From positions 1 through 52,767 of the forward strand of contig DASSLR010000100.1 of the NCBI GenBank assembly GCA_035689345.1: a stretch of 52,767 bases of DNA, written 5' to 3'. The stretch's first letter is position 1. The number at the start of each line of letters is the position of its first letter. Positions 15,485 to 24,074 of the stretch are shown piece after piece. The notes under the pieces are model-generated. The model worked only from the letters and a program-made list of their open reading frames with translations. It had not been told where the DNA came from and made no database searches. A program made the position numbers and the translations under genes. The stretch is from CF-118 sp035689345. GTDB taxonomy: Bacteria > Chloroflexota > Dormibacteria > Dormibacterales > Dormibacteraceae.

Positions 15485-16196
15485 GGACGGCGGCGACTGC
15501 GTAGCGCTGGTGGTTGAATCCCCACGCCGCGTAGCGGACCAGACCGACCGCCTTGTACCGCGAGCGCCCCGCCGCGGTTTCGCCCGCCTCGATCGCTCGG
15601 CGCAGGTCGGCGGCGCTGCGACCGCGAAACTCGGTGAACGCGCGACCGATCGCGTCGAGGATGTGCGCGTCGGAGGAACCGGTCTCGGCCGCGCCGAGCC
15701 CCAGGTTCAGGCGCCGCGCCATGCGGTTGAACACGTAGAAGCCCGGCGTCGCGTTCTCGACCTCGACGGCGTCGAAGTCCAGCTCCGCCGCCAGCCATCC
15801 GACGCCATGGACCACCCCGCCCTCGCGGACCTGACGCTTGGTCCGCCACATCGGATGCGGCGCCACGGCCAGGCCACCCTGGTCGTGGATCGCGTGCAGC
15901 GTGGCCGCCGCGGACATTCCGGGCCGCACGCGGCGCTCCAGGAACAGACCAAGGATGTGGCCGTCGCGGCTCGACACCTCTTCCCCGACGACCACCTCGA
16001 CCTTGCCGAGCCTGGCGGCGATCTCGGCCGCCCGGAGCGCACCTTCGATCGTGTCGTGGTCGGTCACGGCAATCACGCGCAGGTCGGTGCGCGAAATGAC
16101 GTGCCCGACGAGGTCCGCAGGCGACGGCCAACCGTCGGAGAAATTCGTGTGCATGTGCAGGTCGGCCCGCGACCAGGACTTCATCGCTCCGTGCAT
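15480..16196 (-). CDS. PHP-domain metal-dependent phosphoesterase
   Basis: 238 aa. The PHP signature motifs are in order: DLHMHTNFSDG (residues 12-22), AVTDHDTIEGA (about 42-52), VVGEEVSSRDGHILGL, APHPMW near 108, and GSSDAHIL near 178, together forming the trinuclear metal site. Its relatives include small nucleotide and oligoribonucleotide phosphoesterases (3',5'-nucleoside bisphosphate phosphatase type). Substrate is not evident. It diverges from the acyl-CoA ligase gene, and its stop codon is embedded in repeat locus A. Confidence 0.88.
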   Translation of the reverse strand: MHGAMKSWSRADLHMHTNFSDGWPSPADLVGHVISRTDLRVIAVTDHDTIEGALRAAEIAARLGKVEVVVGEEVSSRDGHILGLFLERRVRPGMSAAATLHAIHDQGGLAVAPHPMWRTKRQVREGGVVHGVGWLAAELDFDAVEVENATPGFYVFNRMARRLNLGLGAAETGSSDAHILDAIGRAFTEFRGRSAADLRRAIEAGETAAGRSRYKAVGLVRYAAWGFNHQRYAVAAVR

Positions 16197-16212
16197 GCTA
16201 CGGCCTGGCGGC

Positions 16213-16242
16213 TTACCATCGACCTCCTAAGGGGCTTATAAC
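16213..16242 (+). promoter_or_regulatory. Candidate promoter of the acyl-CoA ligase gene
   Basis: TTACCA (16213-16218), then 18 bp and TATAAC (16237-16242), on the plus strand in the divergent region. It would start transcription about 30 bp before the ligase start codon. The -10 is strong, the -35 weak. Confidence 0.4.
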
Positions 16243-16277
16243 GCGTGCCCGACCGCTAGCTGGTGGAGGTGACGGCA

Positions 16278-17921
16278 GTGGATGGCTTGATGCAGGACTA
16301 CGAGCTGAGCATTCAGCACGTGCTCTGGCGCCTGCAGCGCCTGCACGGCAAGAGCGAGGTCGTCACCAAGCGCGAGCAGGGCGTCCATCGGATGACCAAC
16401 GCCGAGCTGGTGCCTCGCGTCAACCGGCTCGCGGGGGCGCTCAAACGACTCGGCATCAAACCTGGCGACCGGGTCGCCAGCCTCAGCTTCAACAACCACC
16501 GGCACCTCGAGCTGTTCTACGCGGTCCCTTGCATGGGCGCCGTGCTGCACACGCTCCACATCCGCCTGTTCCCGCAGCAGCTGGAGTTCATCGTCAACGA
16601 CGCGGAGGACAAGGTCGTGTTCGTCGACTTGCCGCTTGTGCCTGTGCTCAAAGCGCTCGCAGGCAAGATCCCGAGCGTCAAGCACATCGTGCTCATGACC
16701 GACGGTGCGCCCGCTCCGGAAGGCCATGGCCTGGGCGAGCTGCTCGACTACGAGACCCTGCTCGAGGCCGAGAGCGAGGACTACCCATGGCCCAAGCTCT
16801 CGGAGCGCATGGCCGCGGCCATGTGCTACACGTCCGGCACCACAGGCAACCCCAAGGGCGTCGTCTACTCGCACCGCTCGCAGTTCATCCACACCATGGG
16901 CGTGCTGCAGAAGGACAACCTCGCCGTCAGCGAGAACGACACCGTCCTGCCAATCGTGCCCATGTTCCACGCCAACAGCTGGGGTCTTCCTTATGCATGC
17001 GGGATGGCCGGTGCAAAACTGCTGTTTCCGGACCGTTTCATGGGCGACGCCAAGGTGATCTGCGAGCTGGCCGACCAGGAGGGCGCCACCATCCTGGCGG
17101 GCGTGCCGACGATCTGGATCAACACCGTGGCCTACCTGAAGGAGTCAGGCAAGCGGCTGCCCAAGGTGCACACGGTCATATGCGGCGGATCGGCCATTCC
17201 GCGGTCGCTCATGGAGAACATGGACGCGCTCGGCCTGAGGATGCTGCACGCGTGGGGCATGACGGAGACCTCGCCGCTCGGCAGCGTCGCGCGACCGCGG
17301 GCCGGCACCAGGAAAGAGGACGAGCTGGCGGCGCGCCTCACCCAGGGCGTGATCGTGCCCGGCGTGGAGCTGCGCATCACCGACCCGGCCACGGGGCAGG
17401 AGCTGCCGTGGGATGGCGTCGCGTTCGGCGAGATCCAGGTGCGCGGACCGTGGATCGCTCGCGGCTACTACAACGGCTACGACCCGGACAAGCTCACCGA
17501 GGACGGCTGGTTCCGCACGGGCGACGTGGCCAAGGTCAGCCCCGAGGGCTACATCCAGATCGTCGACCGGACCAAGGACGTGATCAAGTCCGGGGGCGAG
17601 TGGATCTCCTCAGTCGAGCTCGAGAACGCCATCATGGCCCACCCCAAGATCATGGAGGCGGCGGTCATCGGCCTCGCCCATCAGAAGTGGGACGAGCGGC
17701 CGGTGGCGTACGCGGTGCCGAAGCCGGAGTTCAAGGACAAGGTCACCCAGGAAGAGGTCATCGACTTCCTGCGCGACAAGGTCGCCAAGTGGTGGCTGCC
17801 CGACGAGATCCGGTTCATCGACGAGGTGCCGAAGACCGCGGTCGGCAAGTTCGACAAGAAGGTCCTCCGTGCCAGCGCCGTGCCCATCAAGGAGAGCGCG
17901 GCGCCGGCAGCTCGCAAGTAA
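16278..17921 (+). CDS. Acyl-CoA synthetase (medium/long-chain fatty acid-CoA ligase, FadD/AlkK type)
   Basis: 547 aa. It activates a carboxylic acid to its acyl-AMP and then acyl-CoA. The P-loop YTSGTTGNPKGVVYSH lies near residue 179, the GMTETSPLGS motif near 325, the hinge GWFRTGDVAKVSPEGY near 410, and the C-terminal catalytic lysine in TAVGKFDKKVLR. The N-terminal part fits the medium/long-chain ligase group. GGAGG at 16265-16269 is 8 bp before the GTG at 16278, so that start is preferred over the GTG at 16263. It could feed the WS/DGAT or thiolase encoded elsewhere in the window. Confidence 0.9.
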   Translation: MDGLMQDYELSIQHVLWRLQRLHGKSEVVTKREQGVHRMTNAELVPRVNRLAGALKRLGIKPGDRVASLSFNNHRHLELFYAVPCMGAVLHTLHIRLFPQQLEFIVNDAEDKVVFVDLPLVPVLKALAGKIPSVKHIVLMTDGAPAPEGHGLGELLDYETLLEAESEDYPWPKLSERMAAAMCYTSGTTGNPKGVVYSHRSQFIHTMGVLQKDNLAVSENDTVLPIVPMFHANSWGLPYACGMAGAKLLFPDRFMGDAKVICELADQEGATILAGVPTIWINTVAYLKESGKRLPKVHTVICGGSAIPRSLMENMDALGLRMLHAWGMTETSPLGSVARPRAGTRKEDELAARLTQGVIVPGVELRITDPATGQELPWDGVAFGEIQVRGPWIARGYYNGYDPDKLTEDGWFRTGDVAKVSPEGYIQIVDRTKDVIKSGGEWISSVELENAIMAHPKIMEAAVIGLAHQKWDERPVAYAVPKPEFKDKVTQEEVIDFLRDKVAKWWLPDEIRFIDEVPKTAVGKFDKKVLRASAVPIKESAAPAARK

Positions 17922-18034
17922 CCGGCACCCGGGGCCGTTAGCGGATCTGATGGCCGGGAGGGCTGCTGCGTCCTGCCTCGGGGGGCCAAATCGGCGGTTG
18001 GCTCGGGTCGCTGCGGCATACTGACAATCCTTCA

Positions 18035-20827
18035 GTGGCTTTAGCTCAGCTCGGCAAGTACCCGATCGAGGCGGAGCTCGGACGGGGAGCGATGGGTGTG
18101 GTTTATCGCTCCACGCATCCGCGGCTGGAGATACCCGTCGCCATCAAGGTCCTGGCCGAGCAGTACTCGAGTGACGCGAACTTCCGCCAGCGCTTCCACC
18201 GCGAGGCAGCGACGGTCGCCTCGCTGAATCATCCGGGCATCGTCCGCGTTTACGACTTCGACGAGGACGGGCCTGTGCTCTTCATCGTCATGGAGTGGGT
18301 CGAGGGCCGATCGATGCGCTCCTGGCTCGACGAGTACGGACGGTTCAGCGTCGACGTGTCGGTGGACCTGCTGCAGCAGCTGCTGTCCGCGGTCGGCGTC
18401 GCCCACGACCTCGGTGTGATCCACCGCGACATCAAGCCGGACAACATCCTCATCTCCAATCGCGGCAAGACGAAGATCCTCGACTTCGGCATCTCCAAGC
18501 TCGTCGACGACAAGCAGCGGCTCACCGCGACCGGAAGCATGGTCGGCACCCCCGCGTACATGGCGCCGGAGCAGGTGAAGGGCGAGACCATCGACGCGCG
18601 CGCCGACATCTACTCGCTGGGCATGATCCTTTACGAGCTACTGCACGGCGAGCCTCCGTTCACCGGGCAATTGCCCGCGGTGCTGCACTCGCAGGTGTTC
18701 GACAGGCCGCGGCCGTCGACCGCGATCCCATCGCCGATCATGGAGATCATCTGGCGCGCGACAGCGAAGGATCGCGCCGCGCGCTTCCAGAGCTGCGAGG
18801 AGTTCGCGGGCGCATTCCACTACATGCCGAAGGCGGCCGCGGCGCAGCCCCCCGTCGAGGCGATATCCAACGAAGTTCCCGTCGTCGAGCAGGTCGCGCA
18901 CAGGGTCGCGATCCCGGCCGACGTGCGCGGCTCCAAGCCGCCGGGTGTGTGCCTGCACACGGACTGCCAGGAGCGACGCGGATGGGCCTGCGCCTACAAG
19001 GACCTGATGGGGCGCGAGTGCAAGTCATGGTGGTGCAGGCGGCACATCACCTTCATCGAGCGGACGCCGTTCTGCCCGCGACACGCGAGCGTCATCCGCG
19101 CGCTGGCTCCGACCGCGGGCACGATCTTCGAGATCAAGAACCGGCCGGCCGTCGACGATCGCGCGCTGCCGCTCGCCGCGCTCGTCGCGGAGGACATCGA
19201 CAAGGACGTCACCGAGCTCGTGCGCCGCCGCTACCAGAACCGCAAGGACATAGTGCTCGCGACCGACAAGACGGTGCGCCAGACGTGGGCGGGCCGCACC
19301 GAGGTGGCGTGGGAGCGCAGCTGGGCCGCGCTGAAGAGCCAGGGCTACCTCGTGCGCATCGCGATTCGCGTGTCGGTGGCCGAGCCGGACCACGTGCAGC
19401 TGCTGATCGGCAACACGGTCGTCTTCAAAGAGGTGCCCGACTGGATCCACCGCCGGCGCGAGGGCGAGCCGCCGGACCACGCCGACCGGGCGCGTTTCGC
19501 CAAGAAGATCTTCGCGGCCGTGCTCGAGCACGTCGACGAGCCGACGCCGCTCCCGCCCATCACCGCCGGCGGCGGCGGGACGCCGCAGATCGAGCCGCCG
19601 CCTCCGCCGGAGATCAACCGCACGCTCGTCGAGGGCATGGTCCTGCGCCTGGCGGCGGCGGCCACGCGCCTGACCGGCTACGAGGTGGCGGAGCAGCTGG
19701 CGCTGCCGTTCTCCGTGGTCGAGCCGGTGTTGAAGAGCCTCACCAGCGACAACTTCCTCGATGCGCTCGGCCTCGCGAGCGAGCAAGGGCCCTGGCTGAA
19801 CCGGCCGCTGCCGGAGCGCATGGCGTACGCGGTGACCAAGCAGGGGCGCACGCGCAGCGAGGAGATCGCGCGGGCGTCGACGCGCTACGCGGGACCGGCG
19901 CCGGTGTCGATGGCCGAATACCGGGCTGTGCTCGCCGAAGCGGCGAAGCCCGGCACGCTCGACATGGTCAAGGTGAACATCGCGCTCGCCGGCATCGAGC
20001 TCGCGCCCGGCGTCGCCGAGGCGGTGCGCGCCGCGGTCAACTCACGGTCGTCGATCTTCATCTACGGCGCGCCTGGCAACGGCAAGACCACGCTCGCCCG
20101 GCGCATCTCGGCGCTGCTGGGCGGGCCGATCATCATCCCGGTCGCCCTGGACATCGGCGGCGGCGAGGTGATGACCGTCTTCGACGGCGCGGTCCACAGG
20201 TTGGAGTCGAACCAGCCGATCGATCGGCGCTGGCGGCGCATCACCCGCCCGCTGGTCCAGGTCGGTGGTGAGTTTCAGCTCGAGATGTTCGATCCGGTCT
20301 TCGAGGAAGGAAGCCGGACGTACGGCGCGCCCCTGCAGGTCAAGGCGAACGGTGGCGTGCTCTTGATCGACGACCTCGGCCGCCAGCGTGTGTCGCCGAA
20401 GCAGATCCTCGACCGGTTGCTCGTGCCCCTGGAGCAGGAGATCGACTACCTGAACCTCGCCTCGAGCGGTCGCAAGATCGAAGTGCCGTTCTGGGCGCAG
20501 CTGGCGCTGTCCACGAACCTCAAGCCAGGTGAGCTGCTCGACGAGGCGTACCTGCGGCGCCTCGCGTACAAGGTGCTGATGCCCGACCCGACGTGGGACA
20601 TGTGGTGCCGCATCTTCGAGCGCGAGCGGGAGCGCCTGACGATTCCGCCCAACCCTGCGGCGCTGGACTGGATCCGGTCGATGTACGGCGGGCGGCCGCT
20701 GCGTGGCAATCACCCCCGCGACCTCCTGGAGCGGCTGGTCGACGTCTCGTCGGCCCGGGGTCAGCGGGCGGAGCTGAGCCAGGAGCTCGTGCAGGCGGCC
20801 TGGCAGACGCTGTTCATCGCGGGCTAA
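18035..20827 (+). CDS. Ser/Thr protein kinase fused to Cys-rich and AAA+ ATPase modules
   Basis: 930 aa. Residues 1-270 are a complete eukaryote-like kinase: GRGAMGVVY (17-24), VAIKVL with K38, HRDIKPDN (130-137), DFG (150-152) and APE. Residues about 304-350 hold a Cys/His-rich segment (VCLHTDCQ...CAYKD...CKSWWCRRH...FCPRH) that looks like a metal-binding module. A region with winged-helix-like character follows (AATRLTGYEVAEQLALPFSVVEPVLKSL). The C-terminal 290 residues form an AAA+ ATPase with Walker A YGAPGNGKTT (near 678), Walker B GGVLLIDDLGRQR (near 778) and a sensor-like STN. The start is GTG at 18035. No membrane helix is present, so the protein is cytoplasmic. The three-part fusion is unusual. 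Confidence 0.85.
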   Translation: MALAQLGKYPIEAELGRGAMGVVYRSTHPRLEIPVAIKVLAEQYSSDANFRQRFHREAATVASLNHPGIVRVYDFDEDGPVLFIVMEWVEGRSMRSWLDEYGRFSVDVSVDLLQQLLSAVGVAHDLGVIHRDIKPDNILISNRGKTKILDFGISKLVDDKQRLTATGSMVGTPAYMAPEQVKGETIDARADIYSLGMILYELLHGEPPFTGQLPAVLHSQVFDRPRPSTAIPSPIMEIIWRATAKDRAARFQSCEEFAGAFHYMPKAAAAQPPVEAISNEVPVVEQVAHRVAIPADVRGSKPPGVCLHTDCQERRGWACAYKDLMGRECKSWWCRRHITFIERTPFCPRHASVIRALAPTAGTIFEIKNRPAVDDRALPLAALVAEDIDKDVTELVRRRYQNRKDIVLATDKTVRQTWAGRTEVAWERSWAALKSQGYLVRIAIRVSVAEPDHVQLLIGNTVVFKEVPDWIHRRREGEPPDHADRARFAKKIFAAVLEHVDEPTPLPPITAGGGGTPQIEPPPPPEINRTLVEGMVLRLAAAATRLTGYEVAEQLALPFSVVEPVLKSLTSDNFLDALGLASEQGPWLNRPLPERMAYAVTKQGRTRSEEIARASTRYAGPAPVSMAEYRAVLAEAAKPGTLDMVKVNIALAGIELAPGVAEAVRAAVNSRSSIFIYGAPGNGKTTLARRISALLGGPIIIPVALDIGGGEVMTVFDGAVHRLESNQPIDRRWRRITRPLVQVGGEFQLEMFDPVFEEGSRTYGAPLQVKANGGVLLIDDLGRQRVSPKQILDRLLVPLEQEIDYLNLASSGRKIEVPFWAQLALSTNLKPGELLDEAYLRRLAYKVLMPDPTWDMWCRIFERERERLTIPPNPAALDWIRSMYGGRPLRGNHPRDLLERLVDVSSARGQRAELSQELVQAAWQTLFIAG

Positions 20828-20833
20828 CTTGCG

Positions 20834-20892
20834 GCGAGTGCCGGCACTCGCACCACCGAAAGCGCGAAAGCCACGCCCAGTGCCGGCACTCG
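20834..20892. repeat. Paired-palindrome element, locus E
   Basis: GCGAGTGCCGGCACTCGC (20834-20851) is an 18-bp perfect palindrome. AGTGCCGGCACT (20879-20890) is a 12-bp perfect palindrome with the same core. Centres are 42 bp apart. The element lies between the kinase fusion stop and tRNA-Leu(CAG). It shares spacing but not sequence with loci A-C. Confidence 0.75.
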
Positions 20893-20905
20893 ACAGGGGC
20901 GTACG

Positions 20906-20911
20906 TATACT
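20906..20911 (+). promoter_or_regulatory. Candidate -10 box for tRNA-Leu(CAG)
   Basis: TATACT ends 15 bp before the tRNA 5' end. No good -35 is seen at 16-18 bp; the second palindrome of locus E covers that position, so a factor bound there could affect transcription. Confidence 0.35.
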
Positions 20912-20926
20912 TTTCGCTCGCTCCGT

Positions 20927-21012
20927 GCGGCGGTGGCGGAATGGCAGACGCGCTAGTTTCAGGAGCTAGTGACCGCAAGGTCGTGGAGGTTCAACTCCTC
21001 TCCGCCGCACCA
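20927..21012 (+). tRNA. tRNA-Leu(CAG)
   Basis: 86 nt with encoded CCA. The acceptor GCGGCGG pairs with CCGCCGC. The anticodon loop TTCAGGA gives anticodon CAG (codon CUG). The variable arm is TGACCGCAAGGTCG, and the T arm GGAGG-TTCAACT-CCTCT. Five bases after its 3' end is the stop of the convergent kelch-like gene. Confidence 0.96.
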
Positions 21013-21017
21013 ACCTC

Positions 21018-22049
21018 CTAGCAGCCGGAGCTCGGTTCGTCGGATCCGCCGAACACCAGAGCGCTTCCGTCGGGAGCCTGCGCCAGCGCCGCACCCCATC
21101 GCGGCGGCACCGGCGCACTCGCCAGCTGCGACCACGCCGTGCCGTCCCACGCCCACATCGCGTTCGTCGGTTTGCGACACGTTCCGGCCATGCCGAACAT
21201 GACGAGCAGCCGTCCCGGGTTCGATTGCCATATGGCGTTCGGCTGGCCGGTCGCGGGCGGTCCCGTCGAGGCAAGCCTGGTCCACGCGCCCCCCTTCAAT
21301 GACCAGGTGTCGCCGAGCGGCGTGCCCGCGGCGCCTGGGCCGGCGTTCGGATCGAGTCCATTGCCTCCGAAAACGAGCAACGAGGAATCGCCCGGATTCC
21401 ACGCGACCGCCGCACCGTACCGGGCCGGCGGTCGAGGCTCCCGATCGATCCTCGTCCAGGCGCGGCCGTCCCAGGCAAAGGCGTCGCCGTACAGGGTGTC
21501 GTTGAACGCGGCCCCGCCGCCGAACAGAATGGGCTTGCCCTCGGTGGCCACCATGGCGGCGCCGAGACGCTGGCCTGCGTCGGACGACGCACCCAGGACC
21601 GACCAGTCCGAGCCGTCCCAGCTCCAGGTGTCGGCCGCAGGAGTGCCCTCGCCCTTGTCCTCGACGAGGCCGCCGTAGAGCACGACCACCTTGTGCTGCC
21701 TGTCGTACGCCATCGCCGGGTTCCGGCGCGCGGTGGGCTTGTGGGCGGGATGCGCCGCTGTCCACTTCTTGCCGTCCCAAAGCCAGGTCTCGTCCGACGA
21801 ACCTTGCCTGGTCTGGCCGCCGAACAGGACGTACGTCTTGTGCTGTTCGTCATACGCAAGCGCAGCGGCGAATCGGGCCGAAGGTCCGGGGCCGCTGGTC
21901 GCGTGCCACGCGGCGCCATCCCACGTCCACGTGTCGGCGCGAGGACCAGGCGGCCGCGGTGACGGCGACGTCTGGATCGAGCTCGCACCGGTGGTTCCAC
22001 CGCACGCGGCGACCAATAGGACGGCCGCGACCAACCACCTCGTCACCAT
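21018..22049 (-). CDS. Kelch-repeat lipoprotein
   Basis: 343 aa. A signal peptide ends in the lipobox LLVAACGG, so it is a probable exported lipoprotein. Six kelch-like blades follow, each with a YVLFGG/VVLYGG/SLLVFGG strand and a DTWTWDGAAW-like strand. This predicts a beta-propeller outside the cytoplasmic membrane, probably for binding or display. The start is at 22049 and the gene is monocistronic. Ligand unknown. Confidence 0.83.
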   Translation of the reverse strand: MVTRWLVAAVLLVAACGGTTGASSIQTSPSPRPPGPRADTWTWDGAAWHATSGPGPSARFAAALAYDEQHKTYVLFGGQTRQGSSDETWLWDGKKWTAAHPAHKPTARRNPAMAYDRQHKVVVLYGGLVEDKGEGTPAADTWSWDGSDWSVLGASSDAGQRLGAAMVATEGKPILFGGGAAFNDTLYGDAFAWDGRAWTRIDREPRPPARYGAAVAWNPGDSSLLVFGGNGLDPNAGPGAAGTPLGDTWSLKGGAWTRLASTGPPATGQPNAIWQSNPGRLLVMFGMAGTCRKPTNAMWAWDGTAWSQLASAPVPPRWGAALAQAPDGSALVFGGSDEPSSGC

Positions 22050-22088
22050 CGATTGCGCGCAGTGTAAGGCGGCGTTGCGGCGAGCTGG

Positions 22089-22415
22089 CTAGCGGCTGAG
22101 GCGAGCCTCCAGCTCGCGTTTGTTCATCTTCGAGCGCCCACGAATACCTCGATCGCGCGCCTCGTTGCGCAGCTGGTCGTAGGTGCGGCCGCCCGACCCG
22201 CGATGCGAGCGCAGCCCGCCCCGACGGCCGGAAGAGATGTCCTCGATGGACGTGCGGCTGGCCTCCCTGGTCTCGCCGTGTCGCGCGCGCTCCTTGTTCA
22301 CCGTGCGCGCCGCGATCTCCTCAGCCTTGTCCTCGCGGGTGCCGCGTTCCTCGAGGCCCTCCTTGATGTGCTCGTACTGACGCTCACGCTTCTCGCTCCA
22401 TGCTTTCTGTGGCAT
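22089..22415 (-). CDS. Plasmid-stabilisation-like protein (Rho N-like C-terminus)
   Basis: 108 aa. KAWSEKRERQYEHIKEGLEERG, then AEEIAARTVNKERARHGE, then RTYDQLRNEARDRGIRGRSKMNKRELEARL match a widespread small basic family often labelled plasmid stabilization protein, despite being chromosomal. The C-terminus resembles a Rho-N/SAP-type helical nucleic acid-binding motif. ATG 22415 is preferred over a GTG two codons earlier because GGAGG lies 5 bp upstream. It overlaps the end of the MFS gene by about 32 bp. Confidence 0.75.
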   Translation of the reverse strand: MPQKAWSEKRERQYEHIKEGLEERGTREDKAEEIAARTVNKERARHGETREASRTSIEDISSGRRGGLRSHRGSGGRTYDQLRNEARDRGIRGRSKMNKRELEARLSR

Positions 22416-23559
22416 CTGCACCTCCTCTACTTCTCAACGCGGCGGCGGTCGCGAGCACCCCCACAGCCGCGAGGAGTGGGATCCCCAGGGCGAGACGCAG
22501 GCCGAATCGATCAGCCGTCGAGCCGATGAGGAACGGACCGACGATCGAGCCGGCGTAGCCCGCGCTCGTGATCGCGGACAGCGCCGCGCCAGTGCGGCCG
22601 AGATTCGCGCCTGCGCTGAACGCCAGAGGCACCATCACCGCGCAGCCCGCACCGACCAGGGTGAAACCGGCGATCGCGATGATAGGTGTGGTCAGCGCGA
22701 CCGCCAGCGCCAGGCCCGCCATCGAAACCACAGCTCCCAGCGCCGCGACGACCGCGGCACCGGTCAGCGCCGTGAGCCGGTCGGCGGTGAAGCGCACGAC
22801 GGTCATCGCAATCGAAAAGGCGACCCCGACGCCGGCAGCAACACCCAGCGCGGTGTGACCGTAGTCGCGCAGATAGATCGGTCCCCAGTCAGCGCCGGCG
22901 CTTTCGACCAGGATGGCGCAGAACGCCATCGCCGCAACCGCGCCTACCGCAGTGCCGACACGCCATCGCGTGGTGCCGCTGGGCAGCAGGGTGGCCGCGC
23001 CGCCGCGAGTGTCCGGCACGCCGGCCAGCAGCGGGATCGACGCCGCCGCGATCAGCACCGCCACCGCGGCGAAGTGAGGCAGAGGCGCCACATTCAACGA
23101 CGCCGCGACCGACGCACCGACACCGCCCGCGACGAAGCCGAGGCTCCAGAACGCGTGGAAGCCGTTGATCATCGGCCGGCGCGTGTCGCGTTCGATGGCC
23201 GCGGCCTGCGAGTTCTCGAGCACGTCCAGGAAACCGCCGAAGAATCCGAGCACGAGAAATGTGAACGCGAAGAGCACGAAGTTCGGCGCCAGCGCAGGCG
23301 TCACGAGCAGAGCCAGCATCAGAACCGTGCCCCCGCGCACCCAGCGCGTCGCCCCGTACGCCAGCACGGGTCCGCCCACGACCGAGCCAAGCACGGCGCC
23401 CACCGCGTAGACCACGAAGGCGAGGCCGACCTGCGTGTCGGTGAGGTGCAGGCTCTCCTTGAACGCCGGCATGCGCGGCACTAGGCTGCCGGCCACCGTG
23501 CCAAAGCAGAAGAACGCCGCCGACACCGACCAGCGAGGACTCATCATCAGGCTGCTCAC
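22384..23559 (-). CDS. MFS transporter (sugar/YbjJ-like)
   Basis: 391 aa with 12 predicted membrane helices. FFCFGTVAGSLVPRMPAFKE at the N-terminus and NGFHAFWSLGFVAGGVGAS near residue 131 resemble the YbjJ/fucose permease-like MFS branch. GPFLIGSTADRFG near the C-terminus is the second-half motif. Substrate unknown. The start near 23559 diverges from the gene at 23583. Confidence 0.82.
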   Translation of the reverse strand: MSSLMMSPRWSVSAAFFCFGTVAGSLVPRMPAFKESLHLTDTQVGLAFVVYAVGAVLGSVVGGPVLAYGATRWVRGGTVLMLALLVTPALAPNFVLFAFTFLVLGFFGGFLDVLENSQAAAIERDTRRPMINGFHAFWSLGFVAGGVGASVAASLNVAPLPHFAAVAVLIAAASIPLLAGVPDTRGGAATLLPSGTTRWRVGTAVGAVAAMAFCAILVESAGADWGPIYLRDYGHTALGVAAGVGVAFSIAMTVVRFTADRLTALTGAAVVAALGAVVSMAGLALAVALTTPIIAIAGFTLVGAGCAVMVPLAFSAGANLGRTGAALSAITSAGYAGSIVGPFLIGSTADRFGLRLALGIPLLAAVGVLATAAALRSRGGADATESMEREA

Positions 23560-23582
23560 CCTAGCCTCGATACACTGCGCGC

Positions 23583-24074
23583 GTGTCGGTGGGCGCCAGC
23601 GACCCGGTGAGGACGCTCTACCGCACGCTCCTCGCCTACGCCGCGTTCGCGGTGGTCATCTTCATCGCCGGGGCGGTGGAGTACGCGCACTTCGAGCCGT
23701 TTCACCTGAACGCAGGTCCGCACGCCAAGGTGGTCGGCGTCTACAGCTACGACCCCGCGAGCAAGACCACGAAAGGCCAGGACCGCGACACCTTCTCTCG
23801 CGGCGATCAGTTCGCCGCGGTGGTCGACTGGTCGGGCCTGCCCGACACGATCACGGTCGAAGCCGCCTGGTTCGACAGCTTCGAGAACGTCGTGGGTCGC
23901 GTCGGACCTGGCGTGCCGAGCGCGCTGCGCGACCAGACCATCGTGCCCGCCGAGGTGCCGGAAGGCCTCAAGTACCACCTGCCGGGGCAGTACGTCTTCG
24001 TCGTCGAAAGGCTCGACAACGGGCGGCCCGTCGAGGTGCTCGGGCGCCGTGTCGTCTACGTGGAGCGAACGTGA
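23583..24074 (+). CDS. Exported single-pass protein, hypothetical
   Basis: 163 aa. One N-terminal membrane helix (TLLAYAAFAVVIFIAGAVEYA) precedes an extracytoplasmic domain of mainly beta character (VVGVYSYDPAS..., FAAVVDWSGLPDTITVEAAWF..., GQYVFVVERL). No family is recognised. Its stop overlaps the PrsW-type start (GTGA), so the two are likely coupled in expression and perhaps in function. Confidence 0.6.
   Translation: MSVGASDPVRTLYRTLLAYAAFAVVIFIAGAVEYAHFEPFHLNAGPHAKVVGVYSYDPASKTTKGQDRDTFSRGDQFAAVVDWSGLPDTITVEAAWFDSFENVVGRVGPGVPSALRDQTIVPAEVPEGLKYHLPGQYVFVVERLDNGRPVEVLGRRVVYVERT

Noticed and set aside
18295..20271. 658-aa frame overlapping the kinase fusion in another plus frame
   Set aside because: Low-complexity Arg/Ala/Gly composition; the kinase and ATPase motifs are all in the other frame.
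22089..22415. Toxin-antitoxin or plasmid origin based on the plasmid-stabilisation label
   Set aside because: There is no partner toxin gene, no par or rep gene, and this family is common on chromosomes.
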